From Hysterangium stoloniferum (Eukaryota; Basidiomycota; Agaricomycetes; Hysterangiales; Hysterangiaceae): 64,000 nt of DNA. The position numbers and the translations under genes were made by a program. The stretch is taken from contig WHVD01000087.1 of assembly GCA_015178975.1 (NCBI GenBank), forward strand, positions 1 through 64,000. Direction: 5' to 3'. Positions 23,401-33,786 of this stretch are shown here, one piece after another (positions within the stretch are counted from its first letter, which is position 1; the number at the start of each line of letters is the position of its first letter). The notes below the pieces were generated by a model. The model did no database searches. It was not told where the DNA came from and saw only the letters and a list, made by a program, of their open reading frames with translations.

Positions 23401-26400
23401 CACAAACTGGGAAGAGAATGTCAAGGGAGATGAGCCGTGAGGGGCAGACAAGGAGGACAAGTCAGAAACTCACAAACTGGGAAGAGCATGCCAAGGGAGA
23501 TGAGCCATGAGGGGCAGACAAGGAGGACAAGTCAGAAACTCACAAACTGGGAAGAGCATGCCAAGGGAGATGAGCCAGAGAAGGAGGACAAAGTCAGAAA
23601 CTCACTCGCTGGAAAAAGCATGCCCCAGGAAGATGAGCCATGAGTGGGACACAAGAAGGACCAAGTCAGAAACACACATCCTAGGAAGAGCATGCCAAGG
23701 GAGATAAGCCATGAGGGGCAGACAAGGAGGACAAAGTCAGAAACTCACTTTCTGGGAAGAGCATGCCAAGGGAGATGAGCCATGATGGACAGACAAAGAG
23801 GAAAAAGTCAGAAAATCACATCCTGGGAAGAGCATGCCAAGGGAGATGAGCCATGAGGGGCAGACAAGGAGGACAAAGTCAGAAACTCACAAACTGGGAA
23901 GAGCATGCCAAGGGAGATGAGCCTTGAGGAGCAGACAATGAGGACCAAGTCAGAAACTCACAAACTGGGAAGAGCATGCCAAGGGAGATGAGCTATAAGG
24001 GGTAAACAAGGAGGACAAAGTCAGAAACTCACTTGCTGGAAAAAGCATGCCAAGGGAGATGAGTCATGAGGGGCAGACAAGGAGGACAAAGTCAGAAACT
24101 CACATCCTAGGAAGAGCATGCCAAGGGAGATGAGGGGCAGACAAGGAGGACCAAGTCAGAAACTCACATCCTAGGAAGAGCATGCCAAGGGAGATCAGCC
24201 ATGAGGAGCAGACAAGGAGGACAAAGTCAGAAACTCACATCCTGGGAAGAGCATGCCAAGGGAGATCAGCCATGAGGGGCAGACAAGGAGGACCAAGTCA
24301 GAAACTCACTTCCTGGGAAGAGCATGCCAAGGGAGATGAGCCATGAGGGGTAGACAAGGAGGACAAGGTCAGAAACTCACATACTGGGAAGAGCATGCCA
24401 AAAGAGATGAGCTGTGAGGGCCAGAGAAGCAGGAAAAGGAAGAAACCCACAAACTGGGAAGAGTATGCCAAGGGAGATGAGCCATGAGGGCAAGAGAAGG
24501 AGGAAAAGGTCAGAAACTCACTTCCTGGGAAGAGCATGCCAAGGGAGATGAGCCATGAGGGGGAGACAAGGAGGACAAGGTCAGAAACTCACATCCTGGG
24601 AAGAGCATGCCAAAAGAGATGAGCTGTGAGGGCCAGAGAAGCAGGAAAAGGCAGAAACCCACCAACTGGGAAGAGTATGCCAAGGGAGATGAGCCATGAG
24701 GGTGAGAGAAGGAGGAATAGGTCAGAAACTCACTGTCTGGGAAGAGTATGCCAAGGGAGATGAGCCATGAGGGGCAGACAAAGAGAAAAGTCAGAAACTC
24801 ACTTCCTGGGAAGAGCATGCCAGTGGAGATGAGCCATGAGGTGCAGACAAGGAGAACAAAGCCAGAAACTCACAAACTGAGAAGACCATGCCAAGTGAGA
24901 TCAGCCATGATGGACAGAGACAGAGGAAAAAGTCAGAAACTCACTTTCTGGTAAGAACATGCCAAGGGAGATAAGCCATGATGGGTAGACATGGCATACA
25001 CACTTACATCCTATAATGACAGGCCCCATAATTGTTCAAGATGTCAGTGTAGTTTGTTATAATAATTCCGAATACAAGGAAACAAGGGATCCTCACCACC
25101 TGCAATCCCAGACAGAAATCCCATTTAGTACCCTTCTTCAATTTGGTACAAAAAGGAAAACACATACACTCTGATTTACATCCAATCAATCCCCCACTCA
25201 ATACATACCTATACATGACAATGAAATTTTCCGCAGCCCATTTAGCTGTGGAATGCAACAGAGTCAGATACACTCACTCTCTGTAGGTCATCCACACAAC
25301 CAAAGAGCATAAGCATTATTATCCAGACTTTGACAATGCATTTAACCAGACAACACATACACTCTGTTGGTACAATGAAACCAAAGTATCATGAACTGGT
25401 TTCCAAACCTTGGATAAGCAGTGCTTACAGCCTATTCCAAACACAGTTTTTTATAAGTATACAATAGTTGTTTGGGAGAGACACTCACATCAACCTGTTT
25501 GAACATTACAAATATGGTATTGGAATTTCTTTGTAACCAAATCCACAGAATATTCCAACTCACAGCCTATCAAGTCCAAGCAGGCAGAAAATTGCTGTGA
25601 GTGAATGAAGTATGTAATTAGAACTCAGAGGGAATTTACATTCTTTTCAGAATATGGAAATCATATAAGGTTAACTTTGATATAACCATATATGTAAGCA
25701 TACTCACTTTCTGTGCAGTTTCAAACCAGTCAGATTATACTCTTATTAGTGTGCATCAATCATTTGTGCATTGGATGTGTACTTACATCCTAGGTATCCA
25801 CAAGTCATTGAGCCACTAAAGGAACATGCAGTACAAAAAGACTCACCATCTGCCACATTGTGGTTTACCAGAAACAGTTATGAGCCAGTATATGAAAAAC
25901 TGGGCAGACACACTCACATCCTATTGGCAATGTACCAGATGAAGCTTATACAGCCTTGAAACAACAGCAAGGGCTTACCACCTGTCAAATATGTCAGAAG
26001 CCAAACAAAAATATGAAGAAGCCATACTTACAATCTCCAAAAGGGCAGTGGATGATGAACTAGCTTAAGCAATATTATAATCATATTTGCTAAAATTACT
26101 CACCACCTGGAAACATAACAATAAACCATTCAATGATTGTGAATCAAAAAAAGCAGACTGCAGTGGAATTGTGGTACATACTTTCTGTGGTGAGCAGGGA
26201 GAAGTGGAGATCAACATAATGATAACACTTCCCAAGGTAGACCTACATTCTGCTGAGAAGTAATGATGTTAAGTTATATAAGACAATCACAATCACAAGG
26301 AAGATCAACTCACAAACTAAAAGGCAAGATGCTGGAATCAATAATCTCTGGATATTGTCAACACATGTATGGACACTCACACTCTACCAATGAAATATCA

Positions 26401-27814
26401 GGGAATGACATGACAAGAGGATAGCTTCGAGTCACTCACGGGCTGTTGTTACCAACGTTAAAACATGTAAGTGCAGGAGTTACAACATTCTCGCACCAAG
26501 ACGTGTGGAAAATAATACATGACCTTGCAGAACAAGGATTCTGTTTGTTCTTCGGAAAATGTGCCTGATTCGAGAACAGCTGAGGAAAGTGATAGCCATG
26601 AATTCAATAGTCTGTCTTGCATTGGCCATATCCTCCCTCACCTTGGACCTGCGGTATAATTATCCTTGGATATCCATGTATTGGCAGTCTGCTCTGAAGG
26701 CAGAGAACTGGGTAGCTCACCTGTTGATAACTTGTTTGATACGAGATTCAATATCGATCCGCAATATCGACAGACAGAACAGTTTCAGAGTGTCACGGTC
26801 AAGGGCCTGTGAGGTTCTCACGATCAGCTCATCACAATTAGTATCCTCTTTGTTCATGTCTGAGCAGTATGGCTGAGCGGGTTGCTGTGTCATCGACAAG
26901 GAACATACCACGGAGCAGTACGACATAACGAGGCTTTTGTTGTACTTCATCGAGTCGTTTGAGGTATTTCTCTTGAAACATGGCCTCTGCCAGATTGGGA
27001 ACTTGCTCTTCAATTTCTTCACAAGAAAGGTCATCGTCATTAAACATTAACTGGTTGCGTGCCACCTGGTCCAGAGCATCCATCTTCGTGAAAATGGCGA
27101 TAATGGGGACTTGGATGATAATCAGTAGACTCAGTTCATGACGCAGACAGTTGCTGACCATTTCCCGTGCCGCTCTCAAACAGACTCATCTCTGCATTGG
27201 TCATCCCTCTATCGTTGCTAGTTGGCAAGCAATACCTGAACCGCAAAAGTCAGAAATTGGAAAAATAACACAGAACTTCAGCGCACCAGATGGCATGCAA
27301 TTGATCCTTTAATTGCCCACCCTTTGCTCGTTTTTCGATAAAGTCCTTGACTTTTTGCAGTTCGACAGCACCACCCGCTTCGAACCCGCAGGAGTCATGA
27401 AATACGAAGCCGTGAGCAGTTGGATATTGAAACTGATGTTCGATCTCATGGTTTCCGCGCTAAAATATTATCATGAGTGCACCACCACTGGAGGTGTAAT
27501 TCGATCCAACACAGACCGAGGCTGACGGCTCCAACTTTGAATCGCTCTACATCAGGTAAGTAACAAAAGCAAAAAGTAAACCGCATTGGGGATATTGCAG
27601 TTATGGCACACATCACTTACATTGAGATAGACCGGTTCGCGACCCTGGGCATGGCACACCTTTTCCAGAATGGTTGTCTTTCCAGCGTTGGCGTTGCCAA
27701 TCACCAAAATTCGAAAGCGCTCCACGTGCTATTTGGATATTAGGAAGGAAATGTGCGATTGTTATGAGTACTCCCTACAAGATTGTTGGAATTTTCGAGC
27801 TGTTCTTGCGACAT
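20446..27814 (-). CDS. Fungal-type G-domain GTPase with a micro-exon array in its C-terminal part
   Basis: Minus-strand gene. Exon 1 (27814-27779) starts MSQEQLENSNNL. Exon 2 (27728-27621, exactly 36 codons) carries the P-loop GNANAGKTT (G1). A later exon (about 27460-27260) has FHDSCGFEAGG (G3), then CLPTSNDRGMT. A 49-nt intron precedes VPIIAIFTKMDALD with the G4 box TKMD (about 27130-27085), and TNCDELI (about 26845) resembles the family's G5 region. The stretch MYYFPHV (about 26490) matches the conserved C-terminal FPH block. Then come about 78 AG-NNN-GT units (26442 to 21018), some ordinary small exons, and a last long exon at about 20735-20537 (LDAPPNLDFHETAMSYMAFS, SARTLVDDVKKVYQNAISGG). 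A final exon after a 67-nt intron reads DFAISSQY and stops at 20446-20448. Such P-loop GTPases are numerous in mushrooms and their role is unknown. Boundaries of small exons near 27480-27560 and 20740-20940 are uncertain. Confidence 0.75.
20940..25010 (-). repeat. 71-bp minisatellite, about 57 units, each shaped like a fungal intron plus 3 nt
   Basis: The unit is about 71 bp. On the plus strand each carries GAGCATGCCAAGGGAGATGA and GTCAGAAACTCAC. On the minus strand each reads GTGAGTTTCTGAC, a pyrimidine-rich middle with GGCTCATC as a possible branch site, then CATGCTCTTCCCAG, three variable bases, and the next GTGAGT. Body variants (units missing 8-10 bp, as near 22990 and 24130) leave the junction untouched. 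AG is present at every junction read; GT is lost in only one (GGGAGT near 21225-21230). Triplets seen, minus strand, by approximate count: GAT 22, TTT 17, CGA 5, CAA 4, AAA 3, GAA 3, and CCA, TAT, TTG, ACA once each. The long plus-strand and minus-strand open frames in this stretch are by-products of the repeat. Confidence 0.92.
25008..26442 (-). other. Non-repetitive continuation of the AG-NNN-GT array (about 21 units)
   Basis: The sequence between junctions is not repeated, yet the same layout holds. Minus-strand triplets with plus-strand start: 26440 CCC, 26381 AGT, 26314 TTT, 26247 AAT, 26182 AAA, 26104 GTG, 26032 ATT, 25979 GTG, 25918 GAT, 25847 ATG, 25787 GAT, 25708 AAA, 25640 AAT, 25564 GCT, 25489 GTTGAT (6 nt), 25429 GCT, 25361 AGT, 25278 AGA, 25168 AGT, 25097 GTG, 25008 GAT. 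Each is preceded by AG (mostly CAG or TAG) and followed by GTGAGT, GTAAGT, GTATGT or a one-base variant. Spacing is 53-110 bp. The 25278-25168 gap contains an AG directly abutting GTATGT (25207-25210). Confidence 0.85.
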
Positions 27815-28088
27815 GATGATGTTGAATGGCTGAGATGATGTGCGAAGCTACAAGGCTCTGACCATGGGGGGCAAGCCCCCCACCACCCCACAACTTTACT
27901 CTGTAACTGCCGGTAGCCGCCCAAACCTTTGATTCGTCAACACGGAGCCATTCGTGGCAGCGCGGAAATAATTCTGCAATTGCGGGAGCAAATTGGGTGT
28001 TTGTGGAAGCAATGTTGCCTCTGCAAAAGCCATGTAAGAAGTGTGGGAGTATTCCTTGTTAGAATTACATAATAGGGTGAAAAGTATT

Positions 28089-28167
28089 GACCTAAGCTGG
28101 ATTTGAACCAGCAACCACTATGTCTGGATTACATGTCTAGTGCTCTTAACCCCTGAGCTATCAGGCC
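28089..28167 (-). tRNA. tRNA-Thr(TGT)-like gene or pseudogene
   Basis: On the minus strand it starts GGCCTGATAGCTCAGGGGTT and ends CCAGCTTAGGTC. The 7-bp acceptor stem pairs, the D stem is GCTC/GAGC and the T arm is GCTGG-TTCAAAT-CCAGC. The anticodon loop CATGTAA would give TGT but has A at position 33 instead of T, there is one stem mismatch, and the variable region is about 11 nt, too long for this class. It may be degenerate. Confidence 0.5.
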
Positions 28168-28627
28168 ATTAAGAGTAGTTCTATTAAGAACCAGTTACTA
28201 CTGAGATGAATAGTCATCAGTAAGATATTAATATATCCAGGTCAACCATTGCTCATTCAACATCCAGCCTTGTCCAACTCAGACTGATATATGCAAAGCT
28301 GTATGGTTGGGTAGGGGGAGAGTGTTAGCTCTCCACGTATGTGTGGGAAGATGGGGAGGGTGGGCATCCCATGCATTTACAACTTCGCAATAATAATCCA
28401 ATAAAAGAAATCCCAATTTCTCTCAATCCTTTAAAATTGACTATTACTGTATGTCAAGACCCATTCCTGGGAACTCCACGGAGTATCCTTCAGATATTAT
28501 ATTAGGTTCTGAACCATCTTCTGGACCAGTATAAAGATCCAGAATCCACCGGAACCCAACCCTCATCCCTCAACTCCCCTTTAACTCACATCCCATTCTG
28601 TCAGTCTGCCCCCAACTAGACACCTTC

Positions 28628-29500
28628 TGTTATGACCCGGAAAACCTGCCAGACTCTGGACTCCACCCTATATACACCCAACACTCTGTATCTCACAGAC
28701 CAGTCACCAGACTCTGACCAGACTCCTGGAACCCCTCTAACAGAGCATAGAACCCTGCTCCCATTATGGTCCCATAACCTGTCATGATTTGTCTGTGTCT
28801 CATGCACCAGTCCTCAGACTCCACCGGACCTGCAAATCAACCTGTTTATACCTGACTCTTTGTGCCTGTCACTGGACTCTGACCAGACTCCCGGAACCCC
28901 TCTAACAGAGTATAGAACCCTGCTCCCATTATGGTCTAATGACCTGTCATGTTTCTGACCCCACTCCTGTTCCATTCTGTCCCTAATACCTAGTTTGGTA
29001 TTTACTTGTTTCATTTTATGTTTAATAGTTCTACCCTTCATTAATACTGGATTTGGTATTATTACATTTCACAGTCTATATACATAAGTCTCCTATATTC
29101 ATGTACTTAGAATCCAGTTTCAATCTTGAACAAGTTACACCCCTGATCTAGTCTCTGCTCCTCTCGTCTGTCTGCATGCTTGATTCCCAGAACTCCCACA
29201 GGAACTCTGGAATCTACATCTTCCTGTATGCATCTGTCAGCTTGAAATATGGACACCTGAATGAGTGTACGAGGGTGCAGCACATAAGCTGAAGCCAAGT
29301 CCATCTCAGCAATACCACTTCTGGTAATTATTCTGATACCACATTCCTTGTACTAATATCCCTGGAAACTTCCCCAGACTTATTACCTGGGGACTCTGTG
29401 GGACATTTCCCAGAAGAAAGTGTGTTTGGATAAATTACCGGAAAATCTGTGGCACCAGACTTCCTCAGAACTTATGTACCTTTGTGTTTGGAACTTAACA
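28628..29500 (+). mobile_element. Family L LTR, long variant with internal duplication
   Basis: Begins TGTTATGACCCGGAAAACC and ends GGAACTTAACA (873 bp). It carries the family core GGTGCAGCACATAAGCTGAA at 29273-29292. A block of about 160 bp including CTCTAACAGAGYATAGAACC occurs twice inside (about 28690-28780 and 28870-28950). The flanking five bases do not match. The sequence just upstream (CCCCCAACTAGACACC) is shared with 19970-19990, so the LTR may be joined to internal element sequence. A 92-bp block at 28258-28350 recurs at 29704-29795 on the other side. Confidence 0.65.
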
Positions 29501-29939
29501 CTGTATTAATACTGTTCTTGGCATGAGGGCAAGGGTGGGTGGGTAAACTAAATCAGAAAGATTAAAGGAAAGATAATGTGTAATGAGTGAAATTATAATG
29601 ACTGTGAATTGATCATCATCGTCAGGAAACAGAAGGCATGGGAGTCCTCCATCTGCTCAGCTGGATGTTGAGTGTTGCACATTTCCTGGGAAGTGTGACA
29701 CTCAACACTATCCAGCCTTGTCCAACTCGGACTGATATGTATGGTTGGGTAGGGGGAGAGTGTTAGCTCTCTGCATATGCATGGGAAGACTCACTGCTCA
29801 CCCACAATGGCTGCCTACAAATGCAGCAAGACTATGTATGCCACCCACCCAACCCTAGGCAGCTGCTGTTCTGGCTGAAAGATTCCTCAAATGATGCGAT
29901 GTGATCTGTTCAAAGGCCCTAATGTACAGTACAGTATGT

Positions 29940-31954
29940 CTGATATACTAGTGACTTCCATCTGCCACTAACCTTACTATTTCGGGGTCAACTCCTTGTG
30001 CCAGGAAAAAGGATGCACCACTGATACGGAATGAGTGGCCAAAGGATGTTCCCCATCCCTTTTGAGTAAGGATTGAAATTATCCACTCAAGAGCTGCTGT
30101 TCTGACTACTGGTCTGATATCACCCTTGCTGTCTCACCAGCAGAACAGTGGGTCATTGGGCCCTGCCAGCACCACTCTTGATAAGTTGATCAAGGCTTCG
30201 ATTGGGCATGTTCCTTGTTACTCTGTCAAGAATACTGACTGTGTGTTACCAGCTTTGGCTGTTTTTGATGCAGGTAAGTCCAAGAGTGCAATAATGCCTT
30301 CCATTGTTGTCTCGACTAATCAGGGCATCCTTTCATTTCAGGTGCTTTCTGGTGTCAAAATGCAACCTAGATGGTACTGTGACTTCTCCAAAGCACATCA
30401 GACCCCAAAAGGTGCATGTCAATACTGCCCAAATGCAGGCATCAAAGGGGTCCTCTAGATCCAAGGATGATTTTAATGTGAACAGCATATTCAACTTCAC
30501 CAGGAGCCTTGGAGGTCATCTACACATACTACCCTGTAGGTTATCTAACCCTTGCAGTGACCATTCAACCCTTGTGCACTCATCATCTGACAGCAGTGGT
30601 GGCCAACCTTGGGTTATGTGCCAGGCCCTAATTGCTGACAGGTACTTTCATGTCACATTGACTGATATCATCTTGAAGGCAGTCCCAGCAGCTAGTTCCT
30701 CTCCCAGCAATGATGGGTCTGCTGCTGCCCATAATGCAAACAAGTGTAAGATTGGGAAGGGTGCTGGGAGCCTGTCTGATTCTGCCACAGAGAAAATGTC
30801 ACAGAAGATGTGAAACTTGCACAGGCTGGCTCCATAACTATTTGCCTCCTTAAGTGATGCTTCTGAGGCTAGGGATGCAATTGCCTGCAAGACTGGATGC
30901 CGCATTGTGGATGGTGGTGGGACATTGATCCCTCTCCATTTGAATAGTGTCTCATTCACCTTACATGGTGGTCTGAAAGTCGATGGAATTCCCTGCAACT
31001 GGCTCAGCACTGACATTTGTACTGTAGGGGCAAACGGTGCTGATGTCAATGCTGGTGCTACAATAATTGGATCTGATTCACCAGGTGTCCAGGAATATCT
31101 ACTCTGGCCTGTTTCTTGGCTTTTGGAAAACCTCTGAGGAATTTGCCAATATGTCCTCATGAGAGGGTGTCTGCAACATTGTCCCTTGATGGTATGTATA
31201 TTGCATTCAGCTGTTTACAGTTTGAGACTAACAGTTTGTAAATTTCTTTTAGGATCTTGTTTGTCTCCTTGCTGCATGATTGGCCTTTGTTTAAAACAGC
31301 AACCACACCACTGTTGTCTGACCACACCAAAAATATTGAATGTTCCAGGCTCCGCTGTTGCATCCAATCTTGTTGTAATGCCACCCATAGGCCCATTTCA
31401 ACTGCTTCTGCTTCTGCCCAGCCAATGTCACAAAAAATGTGGGCCAACCTTGAAGCCGGGTGCCCACTTCCATGCTGCCCATTGGTTGTATGCCCCAACC
31501 TGAAGGACATGCTGGTGTCTCCCCACCATCCCATGTCCACTACCTCTAACGATGTGATTGGTAACTCATTTGGTAGGTGGTGAAGTATATACTGAATCCA
31601 CAATATATCTGCCTGGACTGCCACACCTGGGGGGAATGATGCTCTCCACAAATTGAAGCTGTTCGTGAATGAGGCAATGGATTGTAAGAAAGGTCTTATC
31701 CATGGAAAAATGGATGAGATGTGTACTAATTTCCCATGCAGCCTGTCTGCTTCCTTCCTTGAGAAATGTGCATCTTCTGCTGCCCAGCATTTGATCAAGT
31801 AAAGTGTTGCATCTAGCTTCTCCTTCGGCTCTGAAACTGTCTTGGTATCCAGGTTCCATGAAAAACCTGTACCCTTGCACAATTGTTGTGTCCAACTCCA
31901 GACAGGGAACATGGGAAACCCAGGGAGTCTGGGAATATGCAAGGTTGGGGGCAA
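29940..31954 (-). pseudogene. RNase H and tyrosine recombinase of a DIRS-like retroelement
   Basis: The minus-strand ORF at 31954-31157 carries a retroelement RNase H-like region (SDNSGVVAVLNKGQ, then IPSRDNVADTLS). The next frame (31160-30648) and its continuation give the N-terminal domain of a tyrosine recombinase. Further down, near 29950-30130, a third frame reads DSKGDIRP, ILTQKGWGTSFGHSFRISG and FLAQGVDPEIV. The H-x-x-R box fits the catalytic His and Arg of tyrosine recombinases. Elements with RT, RNase H and tyrosine recombinase but no DDE integrase are typical of Agaricomycete genomes. The RT is absent (truncated), and stops and frame changes near 30200-30460 show it is inactive. Confidence 0.8.
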
Positions 31955-32267
31955 GAGACCTGGGGGTTCTGATAATATGCTATGTCAAGTCAGAATGCTC
32001 ACAGGCTCCAGGAATACACTGGTACTGAGTTCTTAGAGTCCCCCCCCCATGAACCATTCTTAGCTTTGTCCTACTTTGTTGGACCTATCCCATTCAGGAT
32101 TGTACCATAAAGGTCAATTCTATTTCCCATCTTAGTCACCTCACAATTATTTATGGCAACCAATCCCTTTTACACCTGCATTGTACTTTGATAGTCAATA
32201 CAGCAATATCATACCTAGAGGGTTGACAATCTTTGTAAATTGAATGGTTAGAATTTCTATGACTCTT

Positions 32268-32480
32268 CACACCCAGTCCCCTGATCTAAATCCCATTGAA
32301 CACCTTTGGGAACACCTCAAGCATTGCCTGTGACAATACCCAACGCCACCTAAAGGAGTACATGGATTATGTATGGGACTGAATTGTGGAGGAGGGGCAT
32401 GTGTCCTTGGACAGGCAGCATGATGTCAAGTGTATGCAGGAACATAGGCACTTTGATGCACCCAAGGGTCATAGAGGGTT
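32268..32480 (+). pseudogene. Tc1/mariner transposase C-terminal fragment
   Basis: Near 32274-32333 the sequence reads QSPDLNPIEHLWEHLKHCL, the signature around the last catalytic acid of Tc1-type DDE transposases. It is followed by YPTPPKGVHGL. Stops and a frame change follow, and only this scrap remains. Confidence 0.88.
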
Positions 32481-32942
32481 GGGGGGTAGTTGGGCTATCA
32501 CAACATCACTCTTAAATGTGTGGGGAGGCAGTGGTGCACCATTTTTATCACCAGGGGGATGGGCCAGTTGGTGCAATGTGCAGTAGGGCAGCAGGGGTGC
32601 ACAGAGGTTTGGCACAAAGTATGTTAGCTCAATATTGGGGGAGGATGCCTCCCTTGGAGGCTCAAGATTTTTGGAAACTGACATGAATTCAGAGGGGTGG
32701 TTGCTGATAGGGGCAGTGATGCCTCTGGAAGACTCAGAATCACTGTGGGGTAATCTGTGCCTCCCTATATTGTGCAAACCAGCTGGTCCAAAGGGGAAAT
32801 CCTTTTCTGCTGCAAGGGCCACCTTAAACAGGGCCTGTGGTACTCACACAAAGCTAGCAGAGGGATATCCAAAGAGAAAAGGATAAGGAGGGGGGGGCCT
32901 CTACTAGGTGTGTAGAAATATGGGGTGTCTAAAAATGGAATG

Positions 32943-33529
32943 TGTTACGACCAGAAAACCCACCGGGCTCTGGATACCTATCCTACATGCACCCAACTCT
33001 CTATAACAGGTTACAGTTACCCAGAAAATCTGCTGGGCTCCGGACCCCATCCTATAGGCACCTGACACTCTGTATCTCATGTATCAGTCATTGGACAACC
33101 TGCTGGGACCCATGCCTGTCAAACCTGTCTATGTCTGACTCCATTCCACACACCAGTCACTGGACTCCACTCAGACAACCTGTCAGCTCTCTAACTGAGC
33201 CCCATTCCCAAAATGGTCAAATGACCTGTCATGTTTCGGACTCCGCTCCTGCTCCATTCCCATTATGGTCTAATGACCTGTCATTTTCAGACTCCGCCTC
33301 CATTCAACCTTTGACCTATCACCGCCTGACCTATCGACCTCTGCGGGATTACCCACATTGACCCCCTGACCTCTCAACCTCTCAACTATCTCCTGGACTC
33401 CCTGGGTTTCCTGTCTGCCTGTTTGAAATTGGACATCATGGTCTCATGAGGGTGCAGCCTATAAGCTCAAGCCAAGTCCTACCAGATTTCTCCAGAAACC
33501 CTCTGCTAAGCTCCATGCATCTCTTAACA
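32943..33529 (+). mobile_element. Solo LTR of family L with 5-bp target-site duplication
   Basis: Starts TGTTACGACCAGAAAACC and ends GCATCTCTTAACA (587 bp). GAATG is repeated exactly at 32938-32942 and 33530-33534. The family core appears as GGTGCAGCCTATAAGCTCAA at 33451-33470. Confidence 0.9.
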
Positions 33530-33786
33530 GAATGACACTAACTATTTACTCTATGTACTGTACCTTAGAATATTCCTAGAGGGTGGAGTTGCTATCCAAA
33601 AAATATAAGAAATAGAACATCTCCTTACAGATATGAACTATGGTGCAGATTTCCTGACTGCCTTCCCTATTTAAGAATGAAATTATCAATGATGTCAGAC
33701 TGAGACAAGTTGAAAGTCAAATTGAATATTGAGTTGAATATTGTCAAAAGAAGGTCAAGTTGAAGTGTCATCAGAAATGGTCTTGT

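Noticed and set aside
21051..24954. Several open frames of 60-100 codons within the minisatellite, both strands
   Set aside because: They are repeats of the 71-bp unit read through; none is consistent between units and they overlap intron-like sequence.
20940..25010. CRISPR-like array
   Set aside because: Regular spacing suggested it, but the only variable part is 3 nt, there are no spacers, and the genome is eukaryotic.
27868..27883. GC hairpin as a Helitron end
   Set aside because: It lies upstream of the GTPase start with no Helitron gene or CTRR nearby; probably a chance or promoter-proximal hairpin.
28628..29500. Calling the LTR at 28628 a solo LTR with TSD
   Set aside because: Flanks CCTTC and CTGTA do not match, and upstream sequence is shared with 19970-19990.
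30126..30813. Plus-strand ORFs of 110 and 169 codons
   Set aside because: They are antisense to the tyrosine-recombinase part of the retroelement.
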